64,000 bases of DNA, from contig NZ_CP120210.1 in NCBI RefSeq assembly GCF_029369745.1, forward strand, positions 5,580,001 to 5,644,000. Direction: 5' to 3'. The position numbers were made by a program, and so were the translations under genes. Position 1 is the stretch's first letter; each line of letters opens with the position of its first letter. The notes beneath the pieces were generated by a model. That model did not search any database and had not been told where the DNA came from. It worked only from the letters and a program-made list of their open reading frames with translations. Below, piece after piece: positions 41,859 to 50,512 of this stretch. This DNA comes from Amycolatopsis sp. QT-25 (GTDB lineage: Bacteria > Actinomycetota > Actinomycetes > Mycobacteriales > Pseudonocardiaceae).

Positions 41859-42853
41859 CCCGACCGAGTGACGAAAACACCGAGGCCCTGATCCGCGAGA
41901 GCCTCGAACACCTGGCGACGCGGGCGCCCGACGGGGCCGAGATCCGCCACGCCCTGGACCAACGGTCGCGGAGCAGGCCGAAGCTGGTACTGGCGCTGGT
42001 CGCGGCGGCGGTCGCGATCATCGCGCTCGGTGTGCCACTCGGCCTGCGGGCCTTCACCGCGGTCCCCCCGGCCTCCCAGCGCAACGCGGATTGGGCGGTG
42101 CTGCCGTACGAGCCCGGCTGGCTGCCCGACGGTTTCCGGGAAGCGAGCCGGGCCGTGAAGCCCTATCCCGCGCCGCAGACCAGGATCTGGAGCGCCGGCG
42201 AACTCGGCTGGATCCAGCTGACCACCACCCCGCTGACCAAACCGGGCGAACCGTGGAAGGTCGCGCCCGCGCCGAATCAGATCATCGTGCACGGCAGGGT
42301 CGGAATGGTCTCCGAGCTGGATCGCGACGCGACGATGCTCACCTGGTCGCCCGACGACGTCTACGTGCTCAGCTTGACGATGTACGGGGTGAAGGACCCC
42401 CGCGGGGTCGGCCAGCGGGTCGCCGACGAGATGGTCAGGGACGACCGGGCCCGGGTCTCGGGCGAACTGCGGTTCGGCCGGTTGCCCCCCGATCTGGAGT
42501 TGTCCGGGGTGCGCACGTTCATGACGACCGGCGGGGGCGCTACCGACGTCGAAGCCACCTTCACCGGGCAGCCCACCGCGGCGGCGGTCGTCACGGCGTC
42601 GCTTCGCGCCGAACGGCCGGACACGGGCGAGTTCGAGCCCGTACCGCTCAAGATCAGGGGTACCGACGGCTTCCATCTCCCGAAGCGGGACGGGCGGCTC
42701 GGTCCCCAGGACGAAACGGTCGCCGTGCCGGTGGACGGCGGCCGGTGGCTCGTCGTCTCGGGCAAACGGGACAAGTCCGCCTTGCTCGACATCGCCGAAG
42801 GCATTCAGCTCGTCCCCGGCGACTACGGCTGGTTCGGCAGGCCACCGGAATAG
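41855..42853 (+). CDS. Membrane-anchored sigma-factor partner
   Basis: This 332-residue protein has a short cytoplasmic N-terminus (about 1-42), one membrane helix (about 43-65) and a large extracytoplasmic domain. It starts with TRPSDENTEALIRESLEHLA, typical of the small proteins following SigE-type sigma genes in Amycolatopsis. No zinc anti-sigma motif is present. Translational coupling to the sigma gene and topology suggest an anti-sigma or signal-sensing role, which is inferred. Confidence 0.7.
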   Translation: MTRPSDENTEALIRESLEHLATRAPDGAEIRHALDQRSRSRPKLVLALVAAAVAIIALGVPLGLRAFTAVPPASQRNADWAVLPYEPGWLPDGFREASRAVKPYPAPQTRIWSAGELGWIQLTTTPLTKPGEPWKVAPAPNQIIVHGRVGMVSELDRDATMLTWSPDDVYVLSLTMYGVKDPRGVGQRVADEMVRDDRARVSGELRFGRLPPDLELSGVRTFMTTGGGATDVEATFTGQPTAAAVVTASLRAERPDTGEFEPVPLKIRGTDGFHLPKRDGRLGPQDETVAVPVDGGRWLVVSGKRDKSALLDIAEGIQLVPGDYGWFGRPPE

Positions 42854-42927
42854 CGGGCGGGAGGAGGGTGCCGCGAGCGGGAGTGTTCCGAGTCGTTCCA
42901 GTGCGGGGTACGCCCTAGAATTCCCTC

Positions 42928-43317
42928 ATGGGATCGGAGTTCGAGCGGATCGCCGCCGAGAAGTACGTCGTCCTGACCACCTTCCGCAAGAACGGCGCCC
43001 CGGTGCCGACCCCGGTCTGGGCGGCGGGTGACGGTGGCGAACTGGTGCTCTGGTCCGAGCGCAAGGCGGGCAAGGTCAAGCGCATCCGCAACAGCGGCCG
43101 GGTCGAGGTCCAGGCGTGCGACTTCCGCGGCAACAACACCCACGGCGACGTCGTCGCGGGCGAGGCACGGCTGCTGGACCTCGACGGAACCGAACGCGTG
43201 CGCAAGGTGATCGCGCGCAAGTACGGGATCACCGGCCGGGTGACGATGTTCTTCAGCAGGCTGCGGGGCCCGAAGGACCGGACCGTGGGAATCGCGGTCA
43301 AACTGGCGGACCAGTGA
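42928..43317 (+). CDS. PPOX-class F420-dependent oxidoreductase
   Basis: This 129-residue split-barrel flavin/F420-binding protein opens with FERIAAEKYVVLTTFRKNG and continues with PTPVWAAGDGGELVLWSERK and the KVKRIRNSGRVEVQACDFRG block, as in the F420-dependent PPOX group of actinobacteria. The substrate is unknown. ATG 42928 starts the conserved core. It is a single gene, convergent with the DUF1330 gene. Confidence 0.85.
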   Translation: MGSEFERIAAEKYVVLTTFRKNGAPVPTPVWAAGDGGELVLWSERKAGKVKRIRNSGRVEVQACDFRGNNTHGDVVAGEARLLDLDGTERVRKVIARKYGITGRVTMFFSRLRGPKDRTVGIAVKLADQ

Positions 43318-43397
43318 GGAAGGCGAGTGGGGAGGCAGGCGAGGAGACCTTCACGGACCTGCGATCCCGGCCCGGCCACCACAGGTATCCAGAACAC

Positions 43398-43751
43398 TTA
43401 TGAGGCCTGGGCCTGCGACGCCCGCAGTCCCGCCGCCATCGCCGCCGAGTCGTGGTCCGGCCCGCACCCCTCCACCAGGATCAGGTCGCCGGGGATGTGA
43501 TCCGCGCGCAGGTGCAGGATCTCCTGGTACGCGGGCGAGTCGTACCATTCGCGAGCGGCGTCGAGGCTCGGGAACCCGATCATCACCAGCGCCCCCGGCC
43601 ACTCCCCCTCGACGACCCGCACTTCGGCTCCGTGCACGAGGAACCGGCCGCCGAAGGGATCGAGCGTGGCCTGGATCCGTTCCAGGTACTCGAAGACCTC
43701 TTCGGCGAGCACGGGGGCGGGGCGCAGGTGGGCGAGTCCGTAGGCGGTCAT
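43398..43751 (-). CDS. DUF1330-family protein
   Basis: This 117-residue ferredoxin-like-fold protein matches DUF1330: YGLAHLRPAPVLAEEVFEYL, then GGRFLVHGAEVRVVEGEWPG, VMIGFPSLDAAREWYDSPAY and the final residues. The function is unknown. ATG 43751 has GGAGGGAACC upstream. It stands alone between the F420 enzyme and priA. Confidence 0.88.
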   Translation of the reverse strand: MTAYGLAHLRPAPVLAEEVFEYLERIQATLDPFGGRFLVHGAEVRVVEGEWPGALVMIGFPSLDAAREWYDSPAYQEILHLRADHIPGDLILVEGCGPDHDSAAMAAGLRASQAQAS

Positions 43752-43830
43752 GGTTCCCTCCAGGTTTCGGTGTCCTGAAGGGAATCCTGACCGAACGACG
43801 ACGTAACGTCGATTACCCGGGAGGTAAAGC

Positions 43831-44568
43831 TCAGAACTCCGCGACGGCGGCGAGCGCCTCGGGCAGGGTGAACGCGCCGGCGTAGAGCGCCTTGCCGACG
43901 ATGGAGCCTTCGACGCCGTCGCGGGCCAGGGCGGCCAGCGCGCGGAGATCGTCCACACTGGACACGCCGCCGGAGGCGACGACCGGCGCGTCGGTGCGGG
44001 CGGCGACCTCGCGGAGCAGGTCGATGTTCGGGCCCTGAAGGGTGCCGTCCTTGCTCACGTCGGTGACGACGTAGCGCTGCGCGCCGTCACGGTCGAGCCG
44101 GTCGAGGACCTCCCAGAGGTCACCGCCGTCCTGGGTCCAGCCGCGGGCGGACAGCCGGTGCCCGGCCTCGGTGATCCGCACGTCCAGCCCGATGGCGACG
44201 CGGTCACCGTAGGAGGACACGACCTTCGCGGTCCATTCCGGGTCCTCGAGCGCCGCGGTGCCGAGGTTGACCCGGCGGGCGCCGGTGGCCAGCGCGGCCT
44301 CCAAGGAGGCGTCGTCGCGGATGCCGCCGGACAACTCCACCTGCACGTCCAGCTTCGCCACGACGTCGGCGAGCAGTGCCCGGTTGGAGCCCTTGCCGAA
44401 GGCGGCGTCGAGGTCCACCAGATGGATCCACTCCGCACCGTCACGCTGCCAGGCGAGCGCCGCCTCCAGCGGGCTGCCATAGGAGGTTTCGGTGCCGGCC
44501 TCGCCCTGGACGAGTCGCACGGCCTGGCCATCGGCCACATCAACGGCGGGAAGGAGCGTGAAAGTCAC
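43831..44568 (-). CDS. priA: HisA/PriA phosphoribosyl isomerase
   Basis: This 245-residue TIM barrel isomerises ProFAR in histidine synthesis. Catalytic Asp residues are in LLPAVDVADGQAVRLVQGE and YVVTDVSKDGTLQGPN. Actinobacteria without trpF use this enzyme (PriA) also for phosphoribosylanthranilate isomerisation. The window's trp cluster lacks trpF, so dual activity is likely. GTG 44568 lies 9 bases after hisH, in one operon. Confidence 0.93.
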   Translation of the reverse strand: MTFTLLPAVDVADGQAVRLVQGEAGTETSYGSPLEAALAWQRDGAEWIHLVDLDAAFGKGSNRALLADVVAKLDVQVELSGGIRDDASLEAALATGARRVNLGTAALEDPEWTAKVVSSYGDRVAIGLDVRITEAGHRLSARGWTQDGGDLWEVLDRLDRDGAQRYVVTDVSKDGTLQGPNIDLLREVAARTDAPVVASGGVSSVDDLRALAALARDGVEGSIVGKALYAGAFTLPEALAAVAEF

Positions 44569-44577
44569 GCGCCCACT

Positions 44578-45216
44578 CTAAGCGAGGGTGTGCAGCCAGT
44601 TGCGCAGCAGGTGCGCCCCGGCGTCCCCGGACTTCTCCGGGTGGAACTGCGTCGCCCACAGCGGCCCGTTCTCGACGGCGGCGACGAAGTCCTGACCGTG
44701 GTTCGCCCAGGTCACCCGGGGTTGCTGCCCGGCGAGGCCGGAGTCCAGTTCCCAGGTCCGCGCGGCGTAGGAGTGCACGAAGTAGAAGCGCGTGTCCGCG
44801 TCGAGACCGGCGAACAGTCGCGAGTCCTCCGGGGCGCGGACGGTGTTCCAGCCCATGTGCGGCAGGATTTCGGCCTCCAGTCTGTCGACCGTGCCCGGCC
44901 ACTCGCCGGCGCCCTCGGCCTCCACGCCGTGTTCGACCCCGCGTTCGAACAGGATCTGCATGCCGACGCAGATGCCCAGCACCGGACGGCCGCCGGCGAG
45001 GCGCTTGCCGATGATCTTCTCCCCCGACACCGAGCGAAGCCCCTCCATACAGGCGGAGAAGGCGCCGACTCCGGGAACGACCAGCCCGTCGGCCTCGAGC
45101 GCGGCATGGGGATCCGCGGTGACCTCGACGTTCGCGCCCGCGCGCTGGACGGCGCGTTCGGCGGATCGGAGGTTGCCGGAGCCGTAGTCCAGGATCACCA
45201 CGTGAGGATTAGCCAC
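44578..45216 (-). CDS. hisH: Imidazole glycerol phosphate synthase glutaminase subunit
   Basis: This 212-residue class I glutamine amidotransferase supplies ammonia to HisF. The nucleophile Cys is in GRPVLGICVGMQILFERG and the His-Glu pair in WATQFHPEKSGDAG. The N-terminal ILDYGSGNLRSAERAVQRAG is typical. It is the first gene of the hisH-priA pair, separated from hisB upstream by about 10 kb of unrelated genes. Confidence 0.97.
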   Translation of the reverse strand: MANPHVVILDYGSGNLRSAERAVQRAGANVEVTADPHAALEADGLVVPGVGAFSACMEGLRSVSGEKIIGKRLAGGRPVLGICVGMQILFERGVEHGVEAEGAGEWPGTVDRLEAEILPHMGWNTVRAPEDSRLFAGLDADTRFYFVHSYAARTWELDSGLAGQQPRVTWANHGQDFVAAVENGPLWATQFHPEKSGDAGAHLLRNWLHTLA

Positions 45217-45336
45217 ACGTCCAGGCTAGCGGACCGGGGTTTCCGCGGATTCCCTGTTTCGACCTTCACTCTTCTGGGTAGTAGCGACTCCGAGTGAAGG
45301 GTCGGCGCTGGACCGCCCTGCACGCATGGAGGAACG

Positions 45337-45516
45337 ATGCAGGACGCCGACGAACTGACCTGCCTGCTCCGCGCCTGGCGCGAAGACATCGAGAGTGTGC
45401 CCTTCCCCACCTTCGCGGAGCTGCTGATCCCGGAACAGAAGCGGCGCTCCGCCCCGGCCAGGACCGCCGCCGCATCGGTTCGGGTGACGAAGACCACCGG
45501 ATGGCGGGATAACTGA
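45337..45516 (+). CDS. Small hypothetical protein (59 residues)
   Basis: An ATG at 45337, six bases after GGAGGAACG, opens a 59-codon frame ending in TGA 45514-45516 (MQDADELTCLLRAWREDIES at its start, VRVTKTTGWRDN at its end). The first half is helical and acidic, the tail basic. It has no recognised domain. The strong ribosome-binding site and high third-position G/C favour a real gene. It lies between hisH (divergent) and the acyl-CoA dehydrogenase gene. Confidence 0.55.
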   Translation: MQDADELTCLLRAWREDIESVPFPTFAELLIPEQKRRSAPARTAAASVRVTKTTGWRDN

Positions 45517-45588
45517 CACCCGGCTCCGGTCAGGTGTGTGGTTTTCTTCTTGGGGAGATGCCACCCCGAGCCGACCAGGAGTGACCGC

Positions 45589-46761
45589 ATGAGCAGCAGC
45601 CCGGACCCGCGCGACTTCCTCGATCTCGACGCCGAACTCTCCGCCGAGGACCGGGCCATGCGTGACGCCGTGCGCGCTTACGCGCAGGATCAGCTTTCGC
45701 CGAACATCGCCGACTGGTACGAGACGGGCGCCTTGCCCGCCGCCGACCTCGCGAAGGGGTTCGGGCAGCTCGGGCTGCTCGGCATGCACCTGGAGGGTTA
45801 CGGCTGCGCCGGGACCAGCGCCGTCGCCTACGGCATCGCCTGCCGCGAACTGGAGGCCGTCGACTCCGGGCTGCGCAGCTTCGTCTCGGTGCAGGGTTCG
45901 CTGGCGATGTACGCGATCCACCACTGGGGCACCGAGGACCACAAGCGGGAGTGGCTCCCGCGGATGGCCGCCGGCGAGGCGCTCGGCTGTTTCGGCCTGA
46001 CCGAGCCGGACGCGGGAAGCGACCCCGGCAGCATGCGGACGCGTGCCGTGCGCGACGGCTCGGACTGGGTGCTGAGCGGTACGAAGATGTGGATCACCAA
46101 CGGAACCGTGGCCGACGTCGCGGTCGTCTGGGCGCAGACCGACGAAGGCGTGCGTGGTTTCGTCGTCCCCGCGGACACGCCGGGCTTCACCGCGAACGAG
46201 GTCAAGCACAAGCTGTCGCTGCGGGCCTCGCTGACCGCCGAACTCGTCCTCGATGGCGTCCGCCTGCCGGAGTCGGCGGCGTTCCCCGAGGTCCGGGGGT
46301 TGCGCGGGCCGCTGTCGTGTCTGAACGAAGCGCGCTACGGGATCCTGTTCGGTGTCGTCGGTGCCGCGCGCTCCTGCTACGAATCCGCGCTGGAGTACAC
46401 GCTGAGCCGGGAACAGTTCGGCAAGCCGCTGGCCGGCTTCCAGCTCACCCAGCGCAAACTCGCCGACCTCGTCGTCGAGGTCAACCGCGCCGGGCTGGTC
46501 GCCCTGCGGATCGGGCGGCTCAAGGACGCCGGGACGCTGCACCACAACCACGTCAGCTTCGGCAAGCTCGCCAACGTCCGCTCCGCGCTGGAGGTGGCCA
46601 GGACCGCGCGCGCCATGCTCGGCGCCAACGGGATCTCGCTGGAGTACCCGGTGATGCGGCACATGTCGAACCTCGAAACCGTCCTGACCTACGAGGGCAC
46701 CGAAGAGATGCACGCGCTCTCGCTCGGTCAGTCGGTCACCGGGCTGGCCGCCTTCCGCTGA
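45589..46761 (+). CDS. Acyl-CoA dehydrogenase, glutaryl-CoA dehydrogenase type
   Basis: This 390-residue flavoprotein of the acyl-CoA dehydrogenase fold has FAD-contact motifs CFGLTEPDAGSDPGSMRTRA and MWITNGTVADV. The C-terminal YEGTEEMHALSLGQ carries the catalytic base Glu at the place it has in glutaryl-CoA dehydrogenases. Such enzymes degrade lysine and tryptophan via glutaryl-CoA. ATG 45589 (SSSPDPRDFLDLDAELSAED) is chosen because an upstream ATG would add an unlike leader. Confidence 0.88.
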   Translation: MSSSPDPRDFLDLDAELSAEDRAMRDAVRAYAQDQLSPNIADWYETGALPAADLAKGFGQLGLLGMHLEGYGCAGTSAVAYGIACRELEAVDSGLRSFVSVQGSLAMYAIHHWGTEDHKREWLPRMAAGEALGCFGLTEPDAGSDPGSMRTRAVRDGSDWVLSGTKMWITNGTVADVAVVWAQTDEGVRGFVVPADTPGFTANEVKHKLSLRASLTAELVLDGVRLPESAAFPEVRGLRGPLSCLNEARYGILFGVVGAARSCYESALEYTLSREQFGKPLAGFQLTQRKLADLVVEVNRAGLVALRIGRLKDAGTLHHNHVSFGKLANVRSALEVARTARAMLGANGISLEYPVMRHMSNLETVLTYEGTEEMHALSLGQSVTGLAAFR

Positions 46762-46901
46762 GCCGCCGAAAAGCCGGGCGCCCGGACTTGCCGGTGCAGG
46801 CCTCCAGGGTCCGCGCATGCCCGATCCTCCCGCGTCCAGTCCGTCGTCGAGCGGACTCGATCCCGCCGCCGGGCGGGCGGATCTTCGTCATCCTGATGAC
46901 G

Positions 46902-47792
46902 CTAGCGGAGGAATTCCTTGACGGACGAGGCGATCGAGCCGGCGTCGAGGCCGTGCGCGAGGTCGTGATCGGCCATTTCGCCGTAGATCCGTACTTCCGC
47001 GTCGCGCCGGACGCCGAGGGAGAGCAGCCGATGCGGCGAATCGGGCAAGGCGTCCGCCACCGCGTGTGCCGACGTCCCCGCGAGGTACGGCTCGATCATC
47101 ACGATGTCGGTGCTCCCCGTGGCCTCGACCGCCGAACGTAGCCCTGCGGCGTCGAACGGCCGGACGGTCGAGGTGTAGAGCACGGTCACGTCGAGATCAG
47201 CGGTCGCTTCCAGTGCCCGGTCGAGCATCGGCCCGACGGCGACCACCACACCCCGGCCGCCTTCCCGCAGCGTTTGCAGGCCCGCGCCCAGATGCGGCTT
47301 CTCGTTCTCCTGCGCGGAAAGCCGGAGGTACACGCGCCCGTCGCCCGGGATGGACTCGAGCAGCAGCCGCCGGGCTTCCTCGGGATGCCCCGGCACGTGC
47401 ACGGTCCAGCCCGGCAGCGTGTCGACGAGGGCGACGTCGCCGGGCGCCTGATGCGTCCGGCCGGCGGTCGGCATGTCGTAGGACGCCCCCGAGGACACCA
47501 GCACGGCCCCGACGTCCTGGTGCCCGAGGTCGAGTTTGACCTGTTCGAACGCCCGCTCCACGAGGAAGGACGAAAAGGTGTGGACGATCGGGCGCATCCC
47601 GGCCAGCGCCAGCCCGCCCGCGGTACTCATCATCAGCTGTTCGCGGATGCCGACGTTGAGCACCCGGTCGGGATGCTTCCGGGCGGCGAAGGCGAGCTGT
47701 GCCGCGGAGATGTCGGCGAGCACGACGGCGACGTTCGGATCGGTGTCGAGGATTTCGGCGGTGGCGCGGAGGAACGTTTCGCGCATGTCCAC
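46902..47792 (-). CDS. Transketolase-like, C-terminal subunit
   Basis: This 296-residue protein covers the pyrimidine-binding and C-terminal domains of transketolase/DXS-like enzymes. The TPP-activating Glu is in VLNVGIREQLMM, followed by TFSSFLVERAFEQVKLD and MPTAGRTHQAPGDVAL. It needs the partner encoded just upstream to form an active site. GTG 47792 or ATG 47786 may start it; the gap to the partner is only 4 bases. A pentose-phosphate role is the default, but substrate is not certain for split forms. Confidence 0.88.
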   Translation of the reverse strand: MDMRETFLRATAEILDTDPNVAVVLADISAAQLAFAARKHPDRVLNVGIREQLMMSTAGGLALAGMRPIVHTFSSFLVERAFEQVKLDLGHQDVGAVLVSSGASYDMPTAGRTHQAPGDVALVDTLPGWTVHVPGHPEEARRLLLESIPGDGRVYLRLSAQENEKPHLGAGLQTLREGGRGVVVAVGPMLDRALEATADLDVTVLYTSTVRPFDAAGLRSAVEATGSTDIVMIEPYLAGTSAHAVADALPDSPHRLLSLGVRRDAEVRIYGEMADHDLAHGLDAGSIASSVKEFLR

Positions 47793-47796
47793 GGGT

Positions 47797-48489
47797 TCAG
47801 GCCTTTCGCTCGACGGTCGCGACCACGGCGAGCGGCCGGTCCGGATGGGGTGTGGTGAAGGCTTCGTAGAGCGCTTCGTGATCGCGGCCGTCGACGGTGC
47901 GGGTGGTCCAGCCCTCGACCTCGAACCGGCGCGCGAGCCCGCCGGGCCAGCCGTGCGTGGCCGAGGAGTTGTCGACGACGACGGCGGTCAGCTGCGGCAT
48001 GCCGATGCGGCCCGCGATCGCGATGGCCTCGGCGTTGGAGCCCTCGTCGAGTTCCGCGTCGCCGACGAGGGTGACGACCTTGGCGTCGCGGAATCCCTTG
48101 GCACGCAGGCCGAACACGGTGCCGATGGCCAGCGGGAGCCCGTGCCCCAGCGAGCCGCTGGAGATCTCGGCGCCGGGAAGCCTGGCCCGATCGGGATGGT
48201 GACCGAGCCGGGACTCCACCGAAGTCCAGTCGGCGAGTTCCTCCTCCTGGATGAAGCCCTTCTTCGTCAGCACCGCGTAGTAGGCCATCGGGCCGTGCCC
48301 CTTCGACAGCAGGAAACGGTCTCGGCCCGGGTCGCGGAGGTTCTCCGGGGTGATGTCCAGCACACGGTCGTAGAGCACCCACAAGACGTCCACAGTGGAC
48401 TCCGCGGCCGCTTGGTGCTTCTCGTCCCCGGTCATCAACGAGATCAGTCTCGGCAGATCCTCGTGACCGGTCTTGGTGTCAGTGGTCAT
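47797..48489 (-). CDS. Transketolase-like, N-terminal subunit
   Basis: This 230-residue TPP-binding half of a split transketolase has RFLLSKGHGPMAYYAVLTKK for the substrate/TPP His and GDAELDEGSN followed by VVVDNSSATHG for the GDG-N diphosphate site. ATG 48489 starts just inside a MerR/SoxR-type promoter. The two-subunit arrangement is seen in several bacteria and archaea. Expression is probably controlled by the divergent SoxR. Confidence 0.88.
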   Translation of the reverse strand: MTTDTKTGHEDLPRLISLMTGDEKHQAAAESTVDVLWVLYDRVLDITPENLRDPGRDRFLLSKGHGPMAYYAVLTKKGFIQEEELADWTSVESRLGHHPDRARLPGAEISSGSLGHGLPLAIGTVFGLRAKGFRDAKVVTLVGDAELDEGSNAEAIAIAGRIGMPQLTAVVVDNSSATHGWPGGLARRFEVEGWTTRTVDGRDHEALYEAFTTPHPDRPLAVVATVERKA

Positions 48490-48495
48490 GAACCG

Positions 48496-48526
48496 AGGTT
48501 GCAACCTCGACTTAGGTCGAAGTCAA
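48496..48526 (-). promoter_or_regulatory. SoxR-type operator and promoter of the transketolase genes
   Basis: ACCTCGAC (48504-48511) and GTCGAAGT (48516-48523) form an inverted repeat with one mismatch. On the minus strand it lies inside a 19-base spacer between TTGACT (48521-48526) and a weak CAACCT (48496-48501). Overlong 19-base spacing with a dyad across it is the hallmark of MerR-family activated promoters. Confidence 0.7.
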
Positions 48527-48541
48527 GGCTAGCCTGTCGAC

Positions 48542-49003
48542 GTGACGAGACTGGCTGAACACCTGAGCATCGGGCAGGTCGCCGACCGCAGCGGCGTGCC
48601 CCATACGGCTTTGCGTTTCTACGAGGACAAAGGGCTGATCAGCTCGGAGCGTTCGGCGGGCAATCAACGGCGTTATCCGCGTTCGGTGCTGCGCCGGATC
48701 GCCTTCATCCGTGCCGCGCAGCGGGTCGGTCTCAGCTTGGACGACATCAGCGCGGCATTGGAGACCCTGCCCAGGGACGTCGCCCCCACCAAAGCCGACT
48801 GGGCCCGCCTCTCGCGGGGGTGGCAGGAAGAGCTCGACGCCCGCATCGACGCGTTGCAGCGCCTGCGCGACAGGCTGACCGGTTGCATCGGCTGCGGCTG
48901 TCTTTCCCTGCGCAGCTGCGGGCTGTACAACGCCGACGATCAGATGTCCCGCTTCGGCCCCGGCGCGGGCAAACTGCGCCCGGCCGCCGAGGGTGGCATC
49001 TGA
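48542..49003 (+). CDS. soxR: Redox-sensing regulator SoxR
   Basis: This 153-residue MerR-family activator has the N-terminal wing-helix (LSIGQVADRSGVPHTALRFY), a dimerisation helix and the iron-sulfur motif CIGCGCLSLRSC near residue 115. That motif binds the [2Fe-2S] cluster that defines SoxR. Oxidation by redox-cycling compounds activates it. In actinomycetes SoxR usually controls oxygenases, reductases and exporters for the organism's own redox-active metabolites. GTG 48542 lies only 16 bases from the operator; the mRNA may be leaderless. Confidence 0.95.
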   Translation: MTRLAEHLSIGQVADRSGVPHTALRFYEDKGLISSERSAGNQRRYPRSVLRRIAFIRAAQRVGLSLDDISAALETLPRDVAPTKADWARLSRGWQEELDARIDALQRLRDRLTGCIGCGCLSLRSCGLYNADDQMSRFGPGAGKLRPAAEGGI

Positions 49004-49048
49004 ATTCCGTTGCCCCCGGGGGCCGGATGTGCGTCACTGGGACACGAA

Positions 49049-49597
49049 ATGGACGAGAAACACCTCATCCGAGCCTCGAAACGGCTCTCACGACACCTTC
49101 GGCACGCTCCCGGCGACATCGGGATCGCCCTCGGCCCCGGCGGCTGGGTGGAAGTCGACACGCTCTTGGCCGCCCTGCGGCGCCACGGCTTGCACCTCAC
49201 CCGCGCCGAGCTCGACGAAGTGGTCGAGGGCAACGACAAACGACGCTTCGCCTTCGATGACGACGGGCTGCGGATCCGCGCCAGCCAGGGCCACAGCGTC
49301 GCCGTCGACCTCGCGCTGCCCGCCGCCACCCCACCGGACGTGCTCTACCACGGCACCGTGGCCCGGTTCCTCGATGCGATCAGGGACGAGGGACTCAAGC
49401 CGATGAACCGGCACGCCGTGCACCTTTCCGCGACCGTCGAGACCGCGCGCACGGTCGGGGGAAGGCGCGGTGTCCCGGTCGTGCTCCTCGTCGACACGCG
49501 GGGCATGGCGGCGGCCGGGTACGAGTTCCAGGTGAGCGCGAACGGCGTCTGGCTCACCGCCGCCGTCCCGCCGGAGTTCCTGCGGCGTCTCCCCTAG
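49049..49597 (+). CDS. kptA: RNA 2'-phosphotransferase (KptA/Tpt1 family)
   Basis: This 182-residue enzyme transfers an internal RNA 2'-phosphate to NAD+. In fungi and plants it finishes tRNA splicing; in bacteria its target is unclear, with NAD-capped or modified RNA proposed. Recognised blocks are KRLSRHLRHAP (conserved Arg-His), LYHGTVARFLDAIRDEGLKP, HAVHLSATVETARTVGGRRG and the final FLRRLP. ATG 49049 opens the conserved region. The stop overlaps that of the convergent gene by 4 bases. Confidence 0.93.
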   Translation: MDEKHLIRASKRLSRHLRHAPGDIGIALGPGGWVEVDTLLAALRRHGLHLTRAELDEVVEGNDKRRFAFDDDGLRIRASQGHSVAVDLALPAATPPDVLYHGTVARFLDAIRDEGLKPMNRHAVHLSATVETARTVGGRRGVPVVLLVDTRGMAAAGYEFQVSANGVWLTAAVPPEFLRRLP

Positions 49598-50466
49598 ACC
49601 AGGCCGTTGTTCCGCAGGAGCGACAACGTGTTCACGGTGAAGAGCCCGTTCCACTCCAGCGCGGCCGCGGGCGAATAGCTCGTGTAGTCGACCCGCCAGC
49701 CGCCGTCCTGGTGCTGCCCACCGGCCACCCGCCGCAGATCCGCTTCGACGACCTCCGGCCGGAAGAGCTTCCGTGCCGGGCCGCCGGGTTCCGGCGCGAA
49801 GTCGAGCGGGCGCATGGCCTCGCCCTCGATCCCGCCGCCGACGGCGAGCACGCCGTCGTCCGGGACGAACCGGCCGAGGTTCCCGACCAGTCGTGCGTCA
49901 CCGAGCGCGTCGGCCAGCTTCACCGCGAAGGCGAGCGCGAGCGCATGCGGTGCCTCGACGATCTTCTCGATCTCCTCGACGCAGTACCGGGTGGCCCTCG
50001 CGAGCCAGGGATGCGCGGCGACCGCGGGGTCGTGCGCCGCGACGCGATGCGCGGTGACCGCGACGATCGCGGTGATCTGCAGCGAGGAGACCGCCGGGTC
50101 GGCGCTCGCCCAGAACGGCGCGCTGCCGAAGGGATCCGGCATCGGCAAGGCGAACGGGATCCCGCCGTCGGGCAGGGCGATCGAGGCGAGCCAGTCGCAG
50201 AGTTCGGCCGCGCGGGGACTGGTCGCCGGGCCGATGTCGGCGAAGACCTCGAAGGCGTGCAGCGCGCCACCGGGCTGGCTGGTCGCGGAGCGGCAGTCGG
50301 GTTCGAGCCCGCGACCGTAGCCGCCGTCGGGATTGCGGTACCCCTCCAGCGCGGCGAGCGCCGCCGCCGGGTCGCCCTCACGGAAGAGGACCTCGAAACG
50401 CCGCCTGTCCAGCAGCCGCGCGCGGGTGGCCATGAACGTGGCCGCCGTCTTCAGCTCGATGTTCAT
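49594..50466 (-). CDS. Prenyltransferase/squalene-cyclase-like repeat protein
   Basis: This 290-residue alpha/alpha-barrel-like protein has repeats resembling squalene cyclase/prenyltransferase units: LEGYRNPDGGYGRGLEPD near residue 45 and GGQHQDGGWRVDYTSYSPAA near 255. It lacks a cyclase DxDD motif, so catalysis is doubtful. Relatives are annotated as hypothetical cyclase-fold proteins in actinomycetes. ATG 50466 is the plausible start. Confidence 0.7.
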   Translation of the reverse strand: MNIELKTAATFMATRARLLDRRRFEVLFREGDPAAALAALEGYRNPDGGYGRGLEPDCRSATSQPGGALHAFEVFADIGPATSPRAAELCDWLASIALPDGGIPFALPMPDPFGSAPFWASADPAVSSLQITAIVAVTAHRVAAHDPAVAAHPWLARATRYCVEEIEKIVEAPHALALAFAVKLADALGDARLVGNLGRFVPDDGVLAVGGGIEGEAMRPLDFAPEPGGPARKLFRPEVVEADLRRVAGGQHQDGGWRVDYTSYSPAAALEWNGLFTVNTLSLLRNNGLV

Positions 50467-50512
50467 GCCGACAGCGTCGCGCGGATCGCGGCGGCTGTCT
50501 TGAACACATCGG

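Noticed and set aside
46762..46901. Possible small gene or terminator between the acyl-CoA dehydrogenase and transketolase genes
   Set aside because: No frame with a credible start and no strong inverted repeat was found.
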